Source: Gallionellaceae bacterium (lineage in GTDB: Bacteria > Pseudomonadota > Gammaproteobacteria > Burkholderiales > Gallionellaceae). From it: a stretch of DNA of 21,633 nucleotides. The stretch's first letter is position 1. Every line of letters begins with the position of its first letter. Below the pieces are notes generated by a model. The model was given only the letters and a program-made list of their open reading frames with translations, searched no databases and was not told the DNA's origin. The translations under genes were made by a program, and so were the position numbers. The stretch spans positions 1 to 21,633 of the forward strand of contig JAKFXW010000063.1 of the NCBI GenBank assembly GCA_021731185.1, given 5' to 3'. Shown piece by piece: positions 6,904-13,886 of this stretch.

Positions 6904-8982
6904 ATGTCAAAAGGAATGTTAAAACGTGGGTGTGTAAATAGCGCGTTACGGATGCTGAGCTTCATTGTTCTGTCGTTCAGCGGGCAGCACGTAGTGCTGG
7001 CTGTCGAGGTAACTTCCGAACCCTTGATGCTACTCGCGCAGGCCGATCCAACTCCGGCTGGTCCAACAGGCGCTGCTCAGCCAAACAATGCTGTCAACCT
7101 GAACGAGGCAGCCGAAAAGGAAAGTGAAGCAGTTGTAGATGTTCCGGTCAAGGACGAAGCACCGATACTGGGTGGTTTTCGATTTAGCTTGGCACCTGTA
7201 GAGTGGGGGGGGGACGTATCGGCTGGTACGAGTAGGCAAAGTTACACTCCAGGAAGCAAGTTCTCGCGGAGTTTCAGTGCAGTTAACTTGCGCGCCTCAA
7301 CCTATATTTGGCAGCCCTGGTTTGCCCAATTAAAAGGGGGGGTGGGGGTGATCGATGGCAAAAATTACACAGGCAACCAGTCAATCAGGGATACATCTGT
7401 GGTAGGCAGTGGTTCATTAGCAATGTTTCAACAAAGTCGCTTTCCATTTTCCGCTTCACGCACGGTTTCTGACAGCCGCACCAATAGTGCGGCATTGGTA
7501 CCAACCATCAATTTTATTACTAAAAGCACCGATGTGCGGCAAAGTTACCGCCCACTAAGCGGCTTGTCAGATACTATTGCTTACTATAATCGTAGTAATT
7601 CAACCATTCTTCCAATCAATTCACAAGTGGGTCGTGCTAGTGTTGGTAGCCGCTACAATTTACAGCACGAACAGCGCTTACCCAGCTATGCAACTCGCTT
7701 TGGCTTGAGCTACAATTACAATAATCTAAATATAGCAGCCTCTGGAAACAATTTAGTTATAGCTAAGCAAGCAAACGTAAGCAGCCAGTTCTTAAATCAG
7801 ACGCTAAGAGCAGAAGTGCGTCGCAATGAAAGCAAGTTTGCTGTAAATAATACGAATTTGCGGACACATGGTAGCACTCTGAATCATACATATCGCCCCA
7901 GCACGCTATTTTCTTTGAACACACAGGCTATGTACGACAAAACAAGATCTTTTGCCTTAGTCGATATTGACAATCGTTTTTTACAGGCCACTAGTATGGC
8001 CGCTTGGCAGCCAGACGCAGATCTTCCTTTGTTTTTGTCAGCTGGCGTGAATTATTTCGATTCTAAGCTGGAAACTATAAGCCCAGCCATAATCGCTAAT
8101 CCTCGCACAGAATCGAAGAGTCGATCTGGCAATCTTAGTGCTAGCTACAATGCCAGCCCCAATGTGAATTATGCATTGGCAGGGGCGTATGCAAGTACTC
8201 GCGTTGGTTTGATTGATAATCAATCGCGGTCAGGTAGTGGCAGTGCGAATTATCGTTCAGATATGCAGCAGCTTGGCAGTGCATTTTACAGCTGGAATGC
8301 GAATGCCGCAGCGGCAGTCGCCTCCCATACGACACAGCCCTCAAGCCGCAGCTTGAGTGGTGGATTAGGGCATTCGCTGAACGCGCCCCAAACACTGAAA
8401 AATGGATCGTCATTTGATCTTAACGCGGGGCAATCAATATTGGTGAGGGATAGCCGTTTAAATGGTCTCAGCACTTCCCTTACCAATACTGCCGGTGCTT
8501 CATGGCGACCACTGGCAGGTGAAACAACCTCGGGGTCTGTTTCACTCGCACTGGCAGATATTCGTATTATGGGTGGTGACAATCGTAATCAATATCAAAC
8601 CATTACTTTTGGCATAGATGGCCTTAACAGATCCTCAGTCAATTCAAGTCTCTCGGCTATGGCAACTTTGCAATGGGCTAGCAACGGGCAAGGTCAAATC
8701 ACCAAAACGGCTAATGCCAGCTTAGGATACCAACACGCCCGTGCATTCGATGTGCAGGGATTGAGGTATGCACTATCGCTCAGTGTCCTGCATTTGAATT
8801 TTGAGAATACGGTGACCCAAATTAATCAACTCAATCGCCGCTCCGGGTCGATACTCGAACAATCGCTGCATTACAACATTGGTCGCGCTTTTGTGCGCCT
8901 GAATGGAACAATTTCAAGATATACTGATTTTAAGAATGATTCAATTTTCGTGCTGGTTGGCAGAAATTTCGGCTCAATTTAG
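6904..8982 (+). CDS. Large outer-membrane beta-barrel, porin-like
   Basis: A 692-residue protein with a signal peptide ending near residue 33 (VLA|VEV). A low-complexity Pro/Gln/Asn/Glu-rich linker (about 40-85) is followed by some 600 residues of alternating polar/hydrophobic strands rich in Ser, Asn, Tyr and Gly (for example SRQSYTPGSKFSRSFSAVNL, FAQLKGGVGV, LNFENTVTQIN). The last strand ends ...SIFVLVGRNFGSI. No cysteines follow the signal peptide. This composition is that of an outer-membrane barrel; the length would allow more than 20 strands. Lying behind a secreted cytochrome and its isomerase, it is the candidate outer-membrane pore of a porin-cytochrome conduit or of a cytochrome export route. 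I do not recognise a named family. Two runs of G occur near the 5' end. The start is supported by GGAG 13 bases upstream, a loose spacing; M5 is an alternative. Confidence 0.75.
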   Translation: MSKGMLKRGCVNSALRMLSFIVLSFSGQHVVLAVEVTSEPLMLLAQADPTPAGPTGAAQPNNAVNLNEAAEKESEAVVDVPVKDEAPILGGFRFSLAPVEWGGDVSAGTSRQSYTPGSKFSRSFSAVNLRASTYIWQPWFAQLKGGVGVIDGKNYTGNQSIRDTSVVGSGSLAMFQQSRFPFSASRTVSDSRTNSAALVPTINFITKSTDVRQSYRPLSGLSDTIAYYNRSNSTILPINSQVGRASVGSRYNLQHEQRLPSYATRFGLSYNYNNLNIAASGNNLVIAKQANVSSQFLNQTLRAEVRRNESKFAVNNTNLRTHGSTLNHTYRPSTLFSLNTQAMYDKTRSFALVDIDNRFLQATSMAAWQPDADLPLFLSAGVNYFDSKLETISPAIIANPRTESKSRSGNLSASYNASPNVNYALAGAYASTRVGLIDNQSRSGSGSANYRSDMQQLGSAFYSWNANAAAAVASHTTQPSSRSLSGGLGHSLNAPQTLKNGSSFDLNAGQSILVRDSRLNGLSTSLTNTAGASWRPLAGETTSGSVSLALADIRIMGGDNRNQYQTITFGIDGLNRSSVNSSLSAMATLQWASNGQGQITKTANASLGYQHARAFDVQGLRYALSLSVLHLNFENTVTQINQLNRRSGSILEQSLHYNIGRAFVRLNGTISRYTDFKNDSIFVLVGRNFGSI
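7205..7213 (+). repeat. G9 homopolymer inside the barrel gene
   Basis: Nine consecutive G residues encode the W-G-G of EWGGD around residue 101 of the barrel protein. Runs of this length are slippage-prone; a one-base change would truncate the barrel early. The frame is open as given. Confidence 0.8.
7336..7348 (+). repeat. G7-T-G5 tract inside the barrel gene
   Basis: Seven G, one T and five G encode K-G-G-V-G-V in the barrel. This is a second slippage-prone run 123 bases after the G9 run. Confidence 0.7.
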
Positions 8983-9014
8983 CGTGATGAAATACTTAGA
9001 TAAAATCACAACAC

Positions 9015-9316
9015 ATGCCAACAATAAATTTGATCAGTGCATGCAAGAAATGGCTAAGTACCAGCAAAATGGTTATTGCTGGCTTGCTAGCCACTGCGCT
9101 ATGGGCACTTTTTCCTGTTGGAATGTCAGCGCAAAGGCGGAATACGCTGACGTGGTCATTAATAATTATTCAGATAAAGCTAAAGTACGACCGGTCATAT
9201 TCCCACACTGGTTTCACCGGATACGTTACACCTACCTAATGCATGAAAGTACGACTCAGCCGCACATGCTGGAACCTTTGGTAATTAAACTTGAACCTTT
9301 GGCAACTAAAAAATAG
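9015..9316 (+). pseudogene. Decayed triheme c7-type cytochrome, frameshifted and heme-less
   Basis: Two frames must be joined to recover the protein. From the ATG at 9015 a signal peptide reads out (MVIAGLLATALWALFPVGMSA). Around 9126-9136 the frame must shift by one to give AEYADVVINNYSDKAKVRPV, then IFPHWFHRIRYTYLMHE. The intact gene at 10920 has EYADVTMNNKAEKEGMRPV, then IFPHWTHRIRFTCNVCH at the same place. The first heme motif is ruined (TYLMH where CNVCH is expected), the second and third are absent, and the frame ends in an unrelated tail made of an 18-base direct repeat. This is a dead duplicate of the triheme cytochrome. Loss of all three hemes as well as the frameshift makes a sequencing error an unlikely explanation. 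Confidence 0.8.
9272..9310 (+). repeat. 18-base direct repeat at the end of the cytochrome pseudogene
   Basis: GAACCTTTGGTAATTAAA (9272-9289) is followed at a 21-base period by GAACCTTTGGCAACTAAA (9293-9310), with two mismatches. It lies exactly where homology to the intact triheme gene has stopped, so it may mark the deletion joint. Confidence 0.7.
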
Positions 9317-9323
9317 GCGCAAC

Positions 9324-9683
9324 ATGGGAACATATTTCGCTTTAAAAAAATTTATGCGCTTTCGAAAATTTGCTTTACTTGCAGTCGGCATGCTTGCTTT
9401 GGCCTCAAACGTGGCCGCACAACAAAGTTCAAAGGTGATTGAAGGTAGAGCCGAGGCAATATTTGTGGCTCCTGCGAGTCAGTCAACTGCGCTGAGTGCA
9501 AAAGAGATGGATGAAATACGGGAAGAGGCGGCAAGGGTCGCGCGGACAGCAGTTCTAGCGCAACAGGATGTCATCCTCAAAGCTTTGACAAAAGCACAAG
9601 CAGAAGCAAGTATTAAAATTCCGTTCAATCGCAACCCTGTCAGCGCAGTAACGAACACAACAGCTGCGCCAAGCGGAAAATGA
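9324..9683 (+). CDS. Small secreted helical protein, unknown function
   Basis: A 119-residue protein. The open frame continues upstream to a TTG at 9291, but the ATG at 9324 is preferred: it leaves AGG 8 bases upstream and gives a normal signal peptide (KKFMRFRKFALLAVGMLALASNVAA|QQ). ATG 9354 is a second possibility. The mature part (about 87 residues) has no cysteine and hence no heme. Residues about 58-95 (SAKEMDEIREEAARVARTAV and following) are charged, Ala-rich and probably helical, and the tail is rich in Thr/Ala/Pro. I do not recognise the family. It lies between a dead and a live triheme cytochrome, so it is probably an accessory of that set. Confidence 0.65.
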   Translation: MGTYFALKKFMRFRKFALLAVGMLALASNVAAQQSSKVIEGRAEAIFVAPASQSTALSAKEMDEIREEAARVARTAVLAQQDVILKALTKAQAEASIKIPFNRNPVSAVTNTTAAPSGK

Positions 9684-9760
9684 GATGAAGTTGGCGGAGC
9701 AGGCTGGTAACGAATATTTTGTACTTGAGAAAATAACACCCCTCTTTTTGAAAGTAGCTT

Positions 9761-10537
9761 ATGAAGCAATTTAATATTTTCACAAAACCAATCAGCATTT
9801 TGCTGCTATTGGTATTGGTATTGGGGGCATGTGCCAATGTGTCTGTAACGCCGTCGGGTATTGTTCAAATTAACCCCAAAGAAATTAATCCTAAAATCAA
9901 AACTATAGAGGAAAAATGGCCGTTGTTGGCCGAGGATGGTTTTCATGATCCTACCAACCCATTATTGAAAAAGAAGCAGGAGCCTCGCGAGGGGCTTGCG
10001 ACTTTGCCACCTAATAATTATGGCAACCACGTCAATTGGGTTACGGCACGAGTCGAAGGTTTCATTAACCCACGCCGCAGTATAGAACCTGCTTCTGCTG
10101 ACATTGAGGTGGAGGTGCCAGTTATGGATCTGGACATCTATCTCAACTTGTGGGGGAGTCAACCGATAGTGCGCTTCCCACATTTGGCGCATGAGCAATG
10201 GCTGCATTGTCAAAATTGTCATGAAATGCCCGTCGTTAAAGAGAAAATTTTTATCCCGCAAGAGGGCTCGAATAACATTCGTATGGAGGCTATTTTAAGC
10301 GGTGAATTTTGCGGTGTATGCCACAGTGCGGTGGCTTTTCCTATATCCAATTGTTTCCGATGCCACAGTGTGGATCGTAACAGTGTAGACGGTGTCAATG
10401 CGCGCGAGCGTGCTAGGCTAAAGGGCAGAAAACCAAATTTCTTTTCTGATGGTCGGCCGCCTCCTGATCATGCCGTGACAGCACGAGCAGCAGCAGCACC
10501 AGCAGCAGTAGCACCAGCACCAGCACCAGCACCTTAA
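9761..10537 (+). CDS. Triheme c7-type cytochrome, lipoprotein
   Basis: A 258-residue lipoprotein. The lipobox LGAC places the lipidated cysteine at residue 24. A roughly 110-residue linker without cysteines follows, then a triheme c7-type domain: FPHLAHEQWLHCQNCH (C150-H154), EFCGVCH (C184-H188) and CFRCH (C198-H202). The FPH...H ahead of heme 1 and the CG-x-CH-x-x-x-AF spacing match the triheme c7 domain found in periplasmic electron carriers and repeated in some nanowire-type cytochromes (family knowledge). The last 20 residues are an Ala/Pro run encoded by a GCACCAG-type microsatellite, possibly a flexible or wall-spanning tether. As a membrane-anchored carrier it could pass electrons between soluble periplasmic cytochromes and an outer-membrane partner. 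Confidence 0.88.
   Translation: MKQFNIFTKPISILLLLVLVLGACANVSVTPSGIVQINPKEINPKIKTIEEKWPLLAEDGFHDPTNPLLKKKQEPREGLATLPPNNYGNHVNWVTARVEGFINPRRSIEPASADIEVEVPVMDLDIYLNLWGSQPIVRFPHLAHEQWLHCQNCHEMPVVKEKIFIPQEGSNNIRMEAILSGEFCGVCHSAVAFPISNCFRCHSVDRNSVDGVNARERARLKGRKPNFFSDGRPPPDHAVTARAAAAPAAVAPAPAPAP
10481..10533 (+). repeat. GCA/GCACCA microsatellite coding an Ala-Pro tail
   Basis: CAG and CACCAG units alternate for about 50 bases and encode the A-A-A-A-P-A-A-V-A-P-A-P tail of the triheme lipoprotein. Such arrays change copy number readily without breaking the frame, since the units are multiples of three. Confidence 0.75.
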
Positions 10538-10557
10538 TTTAGATAGGGAGAGTTGCT

Positions 10558-10876
10558 TTGCAAACGGATGCAGCATCTTTTTTAAAGGTTAGTGAAAAGA
10601 CTGAATTAGTAAATACGCTATTTAAAACTGGTAAGTCAGCTTTGTTGCCTAAATCGAGGCTTGAGTTTAATAAGCTGGTTAAGCATATGAATAGTGAGCC
10701 CAATCTTAACTATAGAAATAAGCGGGTATACCGATAATGTCGGCAAGGAAGCCAGTAACTTGGATTTGTCAAAGGCTCGTGCAAAGGCAGTCATTGCCTA
10801 TATGGTTAGCAAAGGTATAGCGGCGGTGGGTAGAGCCCAGAATCGGCGGGTAGAAGTAATGGTGATAACTAAATGA
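10558..10876 (+). pseudogene. OmpA-like (peptidoglycan-binding) gene, broken
   Basis: A TTG start 7 bases behind AGGGAG opens a frame that reads like the beginning of an OmpA C-terminal domain (LFKTGKSALLPKSRLEFNKL). At about 10700-10712 the frame must shift by one to continue as TIEISGYTDNVG then KEASNLDLSKARAKAVIAYM. Near the end, KGI is followed directly by AVGRAQNRRVEVMV. Normal family members have about 20-25 residues (the G-x-G-x-x-x-P segment) between those blocks, so an internal in-frame deletion is also present. No signal peptide is visible. OmpA-like domains bind peptidoglycan and can tether outer-membrane systems; this copy has probably lost that function, unless a programmed frameshift is invoked. 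Confidence 0.75.
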
Positions 10877-10919
10877 GCGATGTCGGTAAAATTTGCCGCT
10901 TAGCGGTGCAGGAGAACTA

Positions 10920-11303
10920 ATGAGAGCAATCATTAAACAATCGTTGATTGTACTGACGTTGTGCCTGACCTTTATTACAACGGGGGCGCAGGGCGAATAC
11001 GCTGATGTAACCATGAACAACAAAGCAGAAAAAGAAGGTATGCGTCCAGTTATTTTCCCACACTGGACACATCGCATACGTTTCACCTGCAACGTCTGTC
11101 ACCTTCCAGGTGGCTTTGTAATGCGCGCAGGATATAATAATGTAACAATGGAAGATATAACTAAAGGAAAATTCTGCGGCATGTGCCATAACGGGAAAAT
11201 CGCTTGGGGTCCTGATCGTTGCGATATGTGCCATTCCGGTAAACCCGGCTTGGTTACTGGCGTACAGCGCGGCGAGCAAACTCGCGGGCCTGCAGACAGA
11301 TAG
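10920..11303 (+). CDS. Triheme c7-type periplasmic cytochrome
   Basis: A 127-residue protein. The ATG at 10920 with AGGAG 7 bases upstream is chosen over an upstream in-frame TTG (10893). The signal peptide ends near residue 23 (TTGA|QGE). The mature protein is a single triheme domain: FPHWTHRIRFTCNVCH (C57-H61), KFCGMCH (C86-H90) and CDMCH (C101-H105). The pair of histidines before heme 1 (H48, H51) are likely distal ligands. This is the layout of c7-type triheme carriers, small soluble proteins that ferry electrons across the periplasm. It is the intact relative of the pseudogene at 9015 and a shorter, soluble cousin of the triheme lipoprotein at 9761. It is followed within 25 bases by the NHL lipoprotein pair. 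Confidence 0.9.
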   Translation: MRAIIKQSLIVLTLCLTFITTGAQGEYADVTMNNKAEKEGMRPVIFPHWTHRIRFTCNVCHLPGGFVMRAGYNNVTMEDITKGKFCGMCHNGKIAWGPDRCDMCHSGKPGLVTGVQRGEQTRGPADR

Positions 11304-11326
11304 CCATGTTGCTACGGTAAACAAAC

Positions 11327-12358
11327 ATGCTACGCAACTTAAATTGGATAGTAATGCTGCTGGCAGCCGCACTCGTCGGTTGCGCGAGTGATAAAAACTC
11401 AGCAGCGTTATCTGCCAACACCTTTGCTACAGTTACAGGGCAGGCCAATGATTTATTGATGCCTCAGCAGATTATCACTGGCGGACAGTTAGCGGCTGCT
11501 GTTGACGCAAATGGCTTCCCACTGCCGGGTTCACTAGGCGGTTTTACACAGCTAGTCTTTCCTGTCGCACTGGCAGCGCGCAGCACCGATTTGTATATTG
11601 CTGACAGCGGTTCCCGCAGAATATATAAATTTGACTTGATAACCCAAATATTGAACATAGTGCCTGGTGAAACCGCCAGGCCGTGGACACAAATTCAAGT
11701 CGGTGCAGATCGTTCGTTGTTTGTCTTGGACAAGGTTGATGCAGTTATTCGAGTGCACTTCCCGGGACCACTTCCGGGACAACCCACAGGGCAACCCGTG
11801 CGTGTCATCGGTGATCCTGCCATCACTGGCAGTCTGGATGGGTTTGTTGTAGGTAGTCCTGATGGCCGTATCATAGCCACAGACAGACTGAGCCAGCGTT
11901 TAATCATGTTTAGTCCGTTAGGGAGCTTAAACGGCTTAGGCTCGCCGGGCTGGCCACTGCACTCTCCGGCAGATAATAATTTAAGTGCACTAGGATCGTT
12001 GGCCAATGCCGGACGAAATTTATATGCGATCGACAGTCTTTGTCGCTGCGTGGTTATGTTTGACGATACAGGTCGTGTGAATGCGCGCATTGGGCAAGGT
12101 GAATTGTTGCAGCCGCAGGCCTTGGCAGCGGATCAATCTGGTCATTTGTTTGTAGCGGATGGTGCTGATCGCACTTTGAAAGTATTCCTGCATGGCAAAC
12201 TATTGACCCGCTACACCGTACGCGCGCTGCGAGTAATTGAAATCAGCGCACTGGCAGTTGACGGAAGTATGCTTTACCTCGCTGACGGGGCGGGATCGCG
12301 GGTACTGACATTCCGTATACAAACACCAATGAATACGCAATCTGGATCTAAACAGTGA
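11327..12358 (+). CDS. NHL-repeat lipoprotein, shorter form
   Basis: A 343-residue lipoprotein with lipobox LVGC (lipidated C19). Beta-propeller blades of NHL type follow: LYIADSGSRRIYKFD (about residue 90), LFVLDKVDAVIRVHF (about 130), LYAIDSLCRCVVMFD (about 235), LFVADGADRTLKVF (about 275) and LYLADGAGSRVLTF (about 325). The central part is less regular. No ribosome site of good quality precedes the ATG. Its stop codon overlaps the GTG start of the next propeller gene by four bases (GTGA), a sign of translational coupling, so the two lipoproteins are probably made together and may act as a pair. The ligand is unknown; neighbouring cytochromes suggest a surface scaffold role. Confidence 0.85.
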   Translation: MLRNLNWIVMLLAAALVGCASDKNSAALSANTFATVTGQANDLLMPQQIITGGQLAAAVDANGFPLPGSLGGFTQLVFPVALAARSTDLYIADSGSRRIYKFDLITQILNIVPGETARPWTQIQVGADRSLFVLDKVDAVIRVHFPGPLPGQPTGQPVRVIGDPAITGSLDGFVVGSPDGRIIATDRLSQRLIMFSPLGSLNGLGSPGWPLHSPADNNLSALGSLANAGRNLYAIDSLCRCVVMFDDTGRVNARIGQGELLQPQALAADQSGHLFVADGADRTLKVFLHGKLLTRYTVRALRVIEISALAVDGSMLYLADGAGSRVLTFRIQTPMNTQSGSKQ

Positions 12359-13620
12359 GTCAAATTTTTAGTCGTTTTGTCGGTTGGCAGGGCATTCTTT
12401 TGCCCCTGCTTTTATTGTCAGGTTGCTCATCCAATAAAGTACCGGATGTGTTGGATTTTGGCACGGGGCCTGGCGTGGCTGCCGATGGTACACGTGAAGT
12501 AAGAAATGTAATTTGGCCGCCGACTGAAAGTGGAGAAATATCCCGCTTCAAATATGCGGGCGAACTATACGGCGAAGAAAATTTCCGCCCTGCTTACCAG
12601 GCGAATCGCTCAATGGGCCAACACATGATGGCTGCACTACGCTGGCTGGTCGGGCTAACTGCAGGTGAATCTACCCCCATAACTTTGCAGCGTCCCCAGG
12701 CGGGAGTGGTGGATGCTGAAGGCCGCAGAATTTTAATTACTGATGTGAGTCGTCAGGCAGTGTATGTGTTTGATCAAGTTGCTGGGCGACTCGACATCTG
12801 GAATAATGCCACAGCACGGCAGACTTTTATTACGCCCACTGGCATTGTCATGGGGATGGGGAAAGATGTTTATATAGCTGATGCAGACTTGGCCTATGTC
12901 ACGCAATTAAACTTGCGGGGAGAAAACGTAGCCATCATAGGCGAGGGGCAGTTGGTTCGCCCCACTGGTTTAGCATTTGATCGAGTCAAACAGCTTCTTT
13001 ATGTAGCAGATACTCACGATCACAACATTAAGGTGTTTGATGTTTCTCAAAATAATGTTAGCGATGCGGCTGGAAACAAAAACAGCACTCTGCTACGCAC
13101 AATTGGACGTAAGGGTGAAAGGCTTGGCGAATTTAATTCACCCACCTATATGGCCTTGGACAAGGGCGAGTTATTTGTAACAGACACTTTGAATGCGCGG
13201 GTGCAGGTGTTGGATGCTGAAACCGGGGTAGCAAAACGTGTAATAGGTAAACGTGGTAACAATGTGGGTGACTTGGTCCGACCCAAGGGTGTAGCGGTCG
13301 ATAGCGATGGCAATGTCTACGTGGTGGAGTCGTTTCATGATTACTTGTTGGTATTTAATCGGGAAGGTGAATTTTTAATTCCAATAGGCGGAACAGGCGA
13401 GGGAATTGGGCAATTTTACCTTCCTACCAGTGTGTGGGTGGATGGCAATGACCAAGTGTTTGTAGCCGACATGTTTAATGCGCGTGTGGCACTGCTGCAG
13501 TATTTAAAAGCACCGGATATGAAAAAACTGGATATGCAAAAACCATTGCCTGATAGTTCGGCCAGCACCCTGCCTATTGCCGACACACCGCTGAGTGACT
13601 TGCCCGTGCTGGTTAATTAA
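12355..13620 (+). CDS. NHL-repeat (six-bladed propeller) lipoprotein
   Basis: A 421-residue lipoprotein starting at GTG inside the preceding stop region. The lipobox is LSGC (C24). After a WPPTESGEISRFKYAGEL segment, reminiscent of the FPSPPDQPRFYFERT stretch in the gene at 3221, it has regular NHL blades: ILITDVSRQAVYVFD, VYIADADLAYVTQLN, LYVADTHDHNIKVFD, LFVTDTLNARVQVLD, VYVVESFHDYLLVFN and VFVADMFNARVALL. That makes a complete six-bladed propeller. The C-terminus is Pro/Leu/Asp-rich. It is the last gene before the intergenic gap preceding the 11-heme cytochrome, and with the genes at 3221 and 11327 it makes three propeller lipoproteins in one locus. Confidence 0.9.
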   Translation: MSQIFSRFVGWQGILLPLLLLSGCSSNKVPDVLDFGTGPGVAADGTREVRNVIWPPTESGEISRFKYAGELYGEENFRPAYQANRSMGQHMMAALRWLVGLTAGESTPITLQRPQAGVVDAEGRRILITDVSRQAVYVFDQVAGRLDIWNNATARQTFITPTGIVMGMGKDVYIADADLAYVTQLNLRGENVAIIGEGQLVRPTGLAFDRVKQLLYVADTHDHNIKVFDVSQNNVSDAAGNKNSTLLRTIGRKGERLGEFNSPTYMALDKGELFVTDTLNARVQVLDAETGVAKRVIGKRGNNVGDLVRPKGVAVDSDGNVYVVESFHDYLLVFNREGEFLIPIGGTGEGIGQFYLPTSVWVDGNDQVFVADMFNARVALLQYLKAPDMKKLDMQKPLPDSSASTLPIADTPLSDLPVLVN

Positions 13621-13645
13621 CTTAAGCTACAAGACAAATGTCCCG

Positions 13646-13673
13646 TTGACTGCACGAATAATTACTTTAAAAT
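13646..13673 (+). promoter_or_regulatory. Sigma-70 type promoter candidate for the 11-heme cytochrome
   Basis: TTGACT (13646-13651) and TAAAAT (13668-13673) are separated by 16 bases, each one mismatch from consensus. The start would be near 13680, giving a leader of about 205 bases that contains the tandem and inverted repeats described separately. Confidence 0.4.
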
Positions 13674-13725
13674 ACATGCCAGAATGGACACAGATACACA
13701 CAGTTTAGCCAGTATTCTTATGGGA

Positions 13726-13759
13726 ATACTTGGTTTATGGAGATGCTTGGTTTATGGAA
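13726..13759 (+). repeat. Tandem 17-base repeat in the 11-heme gene leader
   Basis: ATACTTGGTTTATGGAG (13726-13742) is followed immediately by ATGCTTGGTTTATGGAA (13743-13759), with two mismatches, and then by a partial third start (ATACTTAG). The repeats lie upstream of the cytochrome start and may be a regulator-binding array or simple slippage. Confidence 0.7.
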
Positions 13760-13800
13760 ATACTTAGCTGGCTTGCATAAAAATTGCTTTAATAGTTCAA

Positions 13801-13848
13801 GTTCCAAGCTTTCAATCCACCCAGAAACATGGGTTGAAAGTTCAGAAC
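13801..13848 (+). promoter_or_regulatory. 48-base imperfect inverted repeat in the 11-heme gene leader
   Basis: Arms GTTC, CTTTCAA and CCCA pair with TGGG, TTGAAAG and GAAC around a short loop near 13824-13829. The element ends 38 bases before the ATG and is not followed by a T-run, so a leader RNA structure or operator is more likely than a terminator. Confidence 0.45.
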
Positions 13849-13886
13849 TTTAGTATATAGATCAGAAATTTAAGCAGGGGAAGTAA

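Noticed and set aside
8903..9014. An open frame starting inside the barrel gene and running into the cytochrome pseudogene
   Set aside because: The first part is a shadow of the barrel's last strands in another frame; only the part after about 9126 has homology to a real protein.
10917..11372. A 151-codon open frame on the minus strand
   Set aside because: It is wholly antisense to the well-supported triheme cytochrome and NHL gene start, with no recognisable domain or ribosome site.
12455..12475. TTGGCACGGGGCCTGGC in the NHL gene
   Set aside because: The -12 GC dinucleotide is missing and the stretch is coding.
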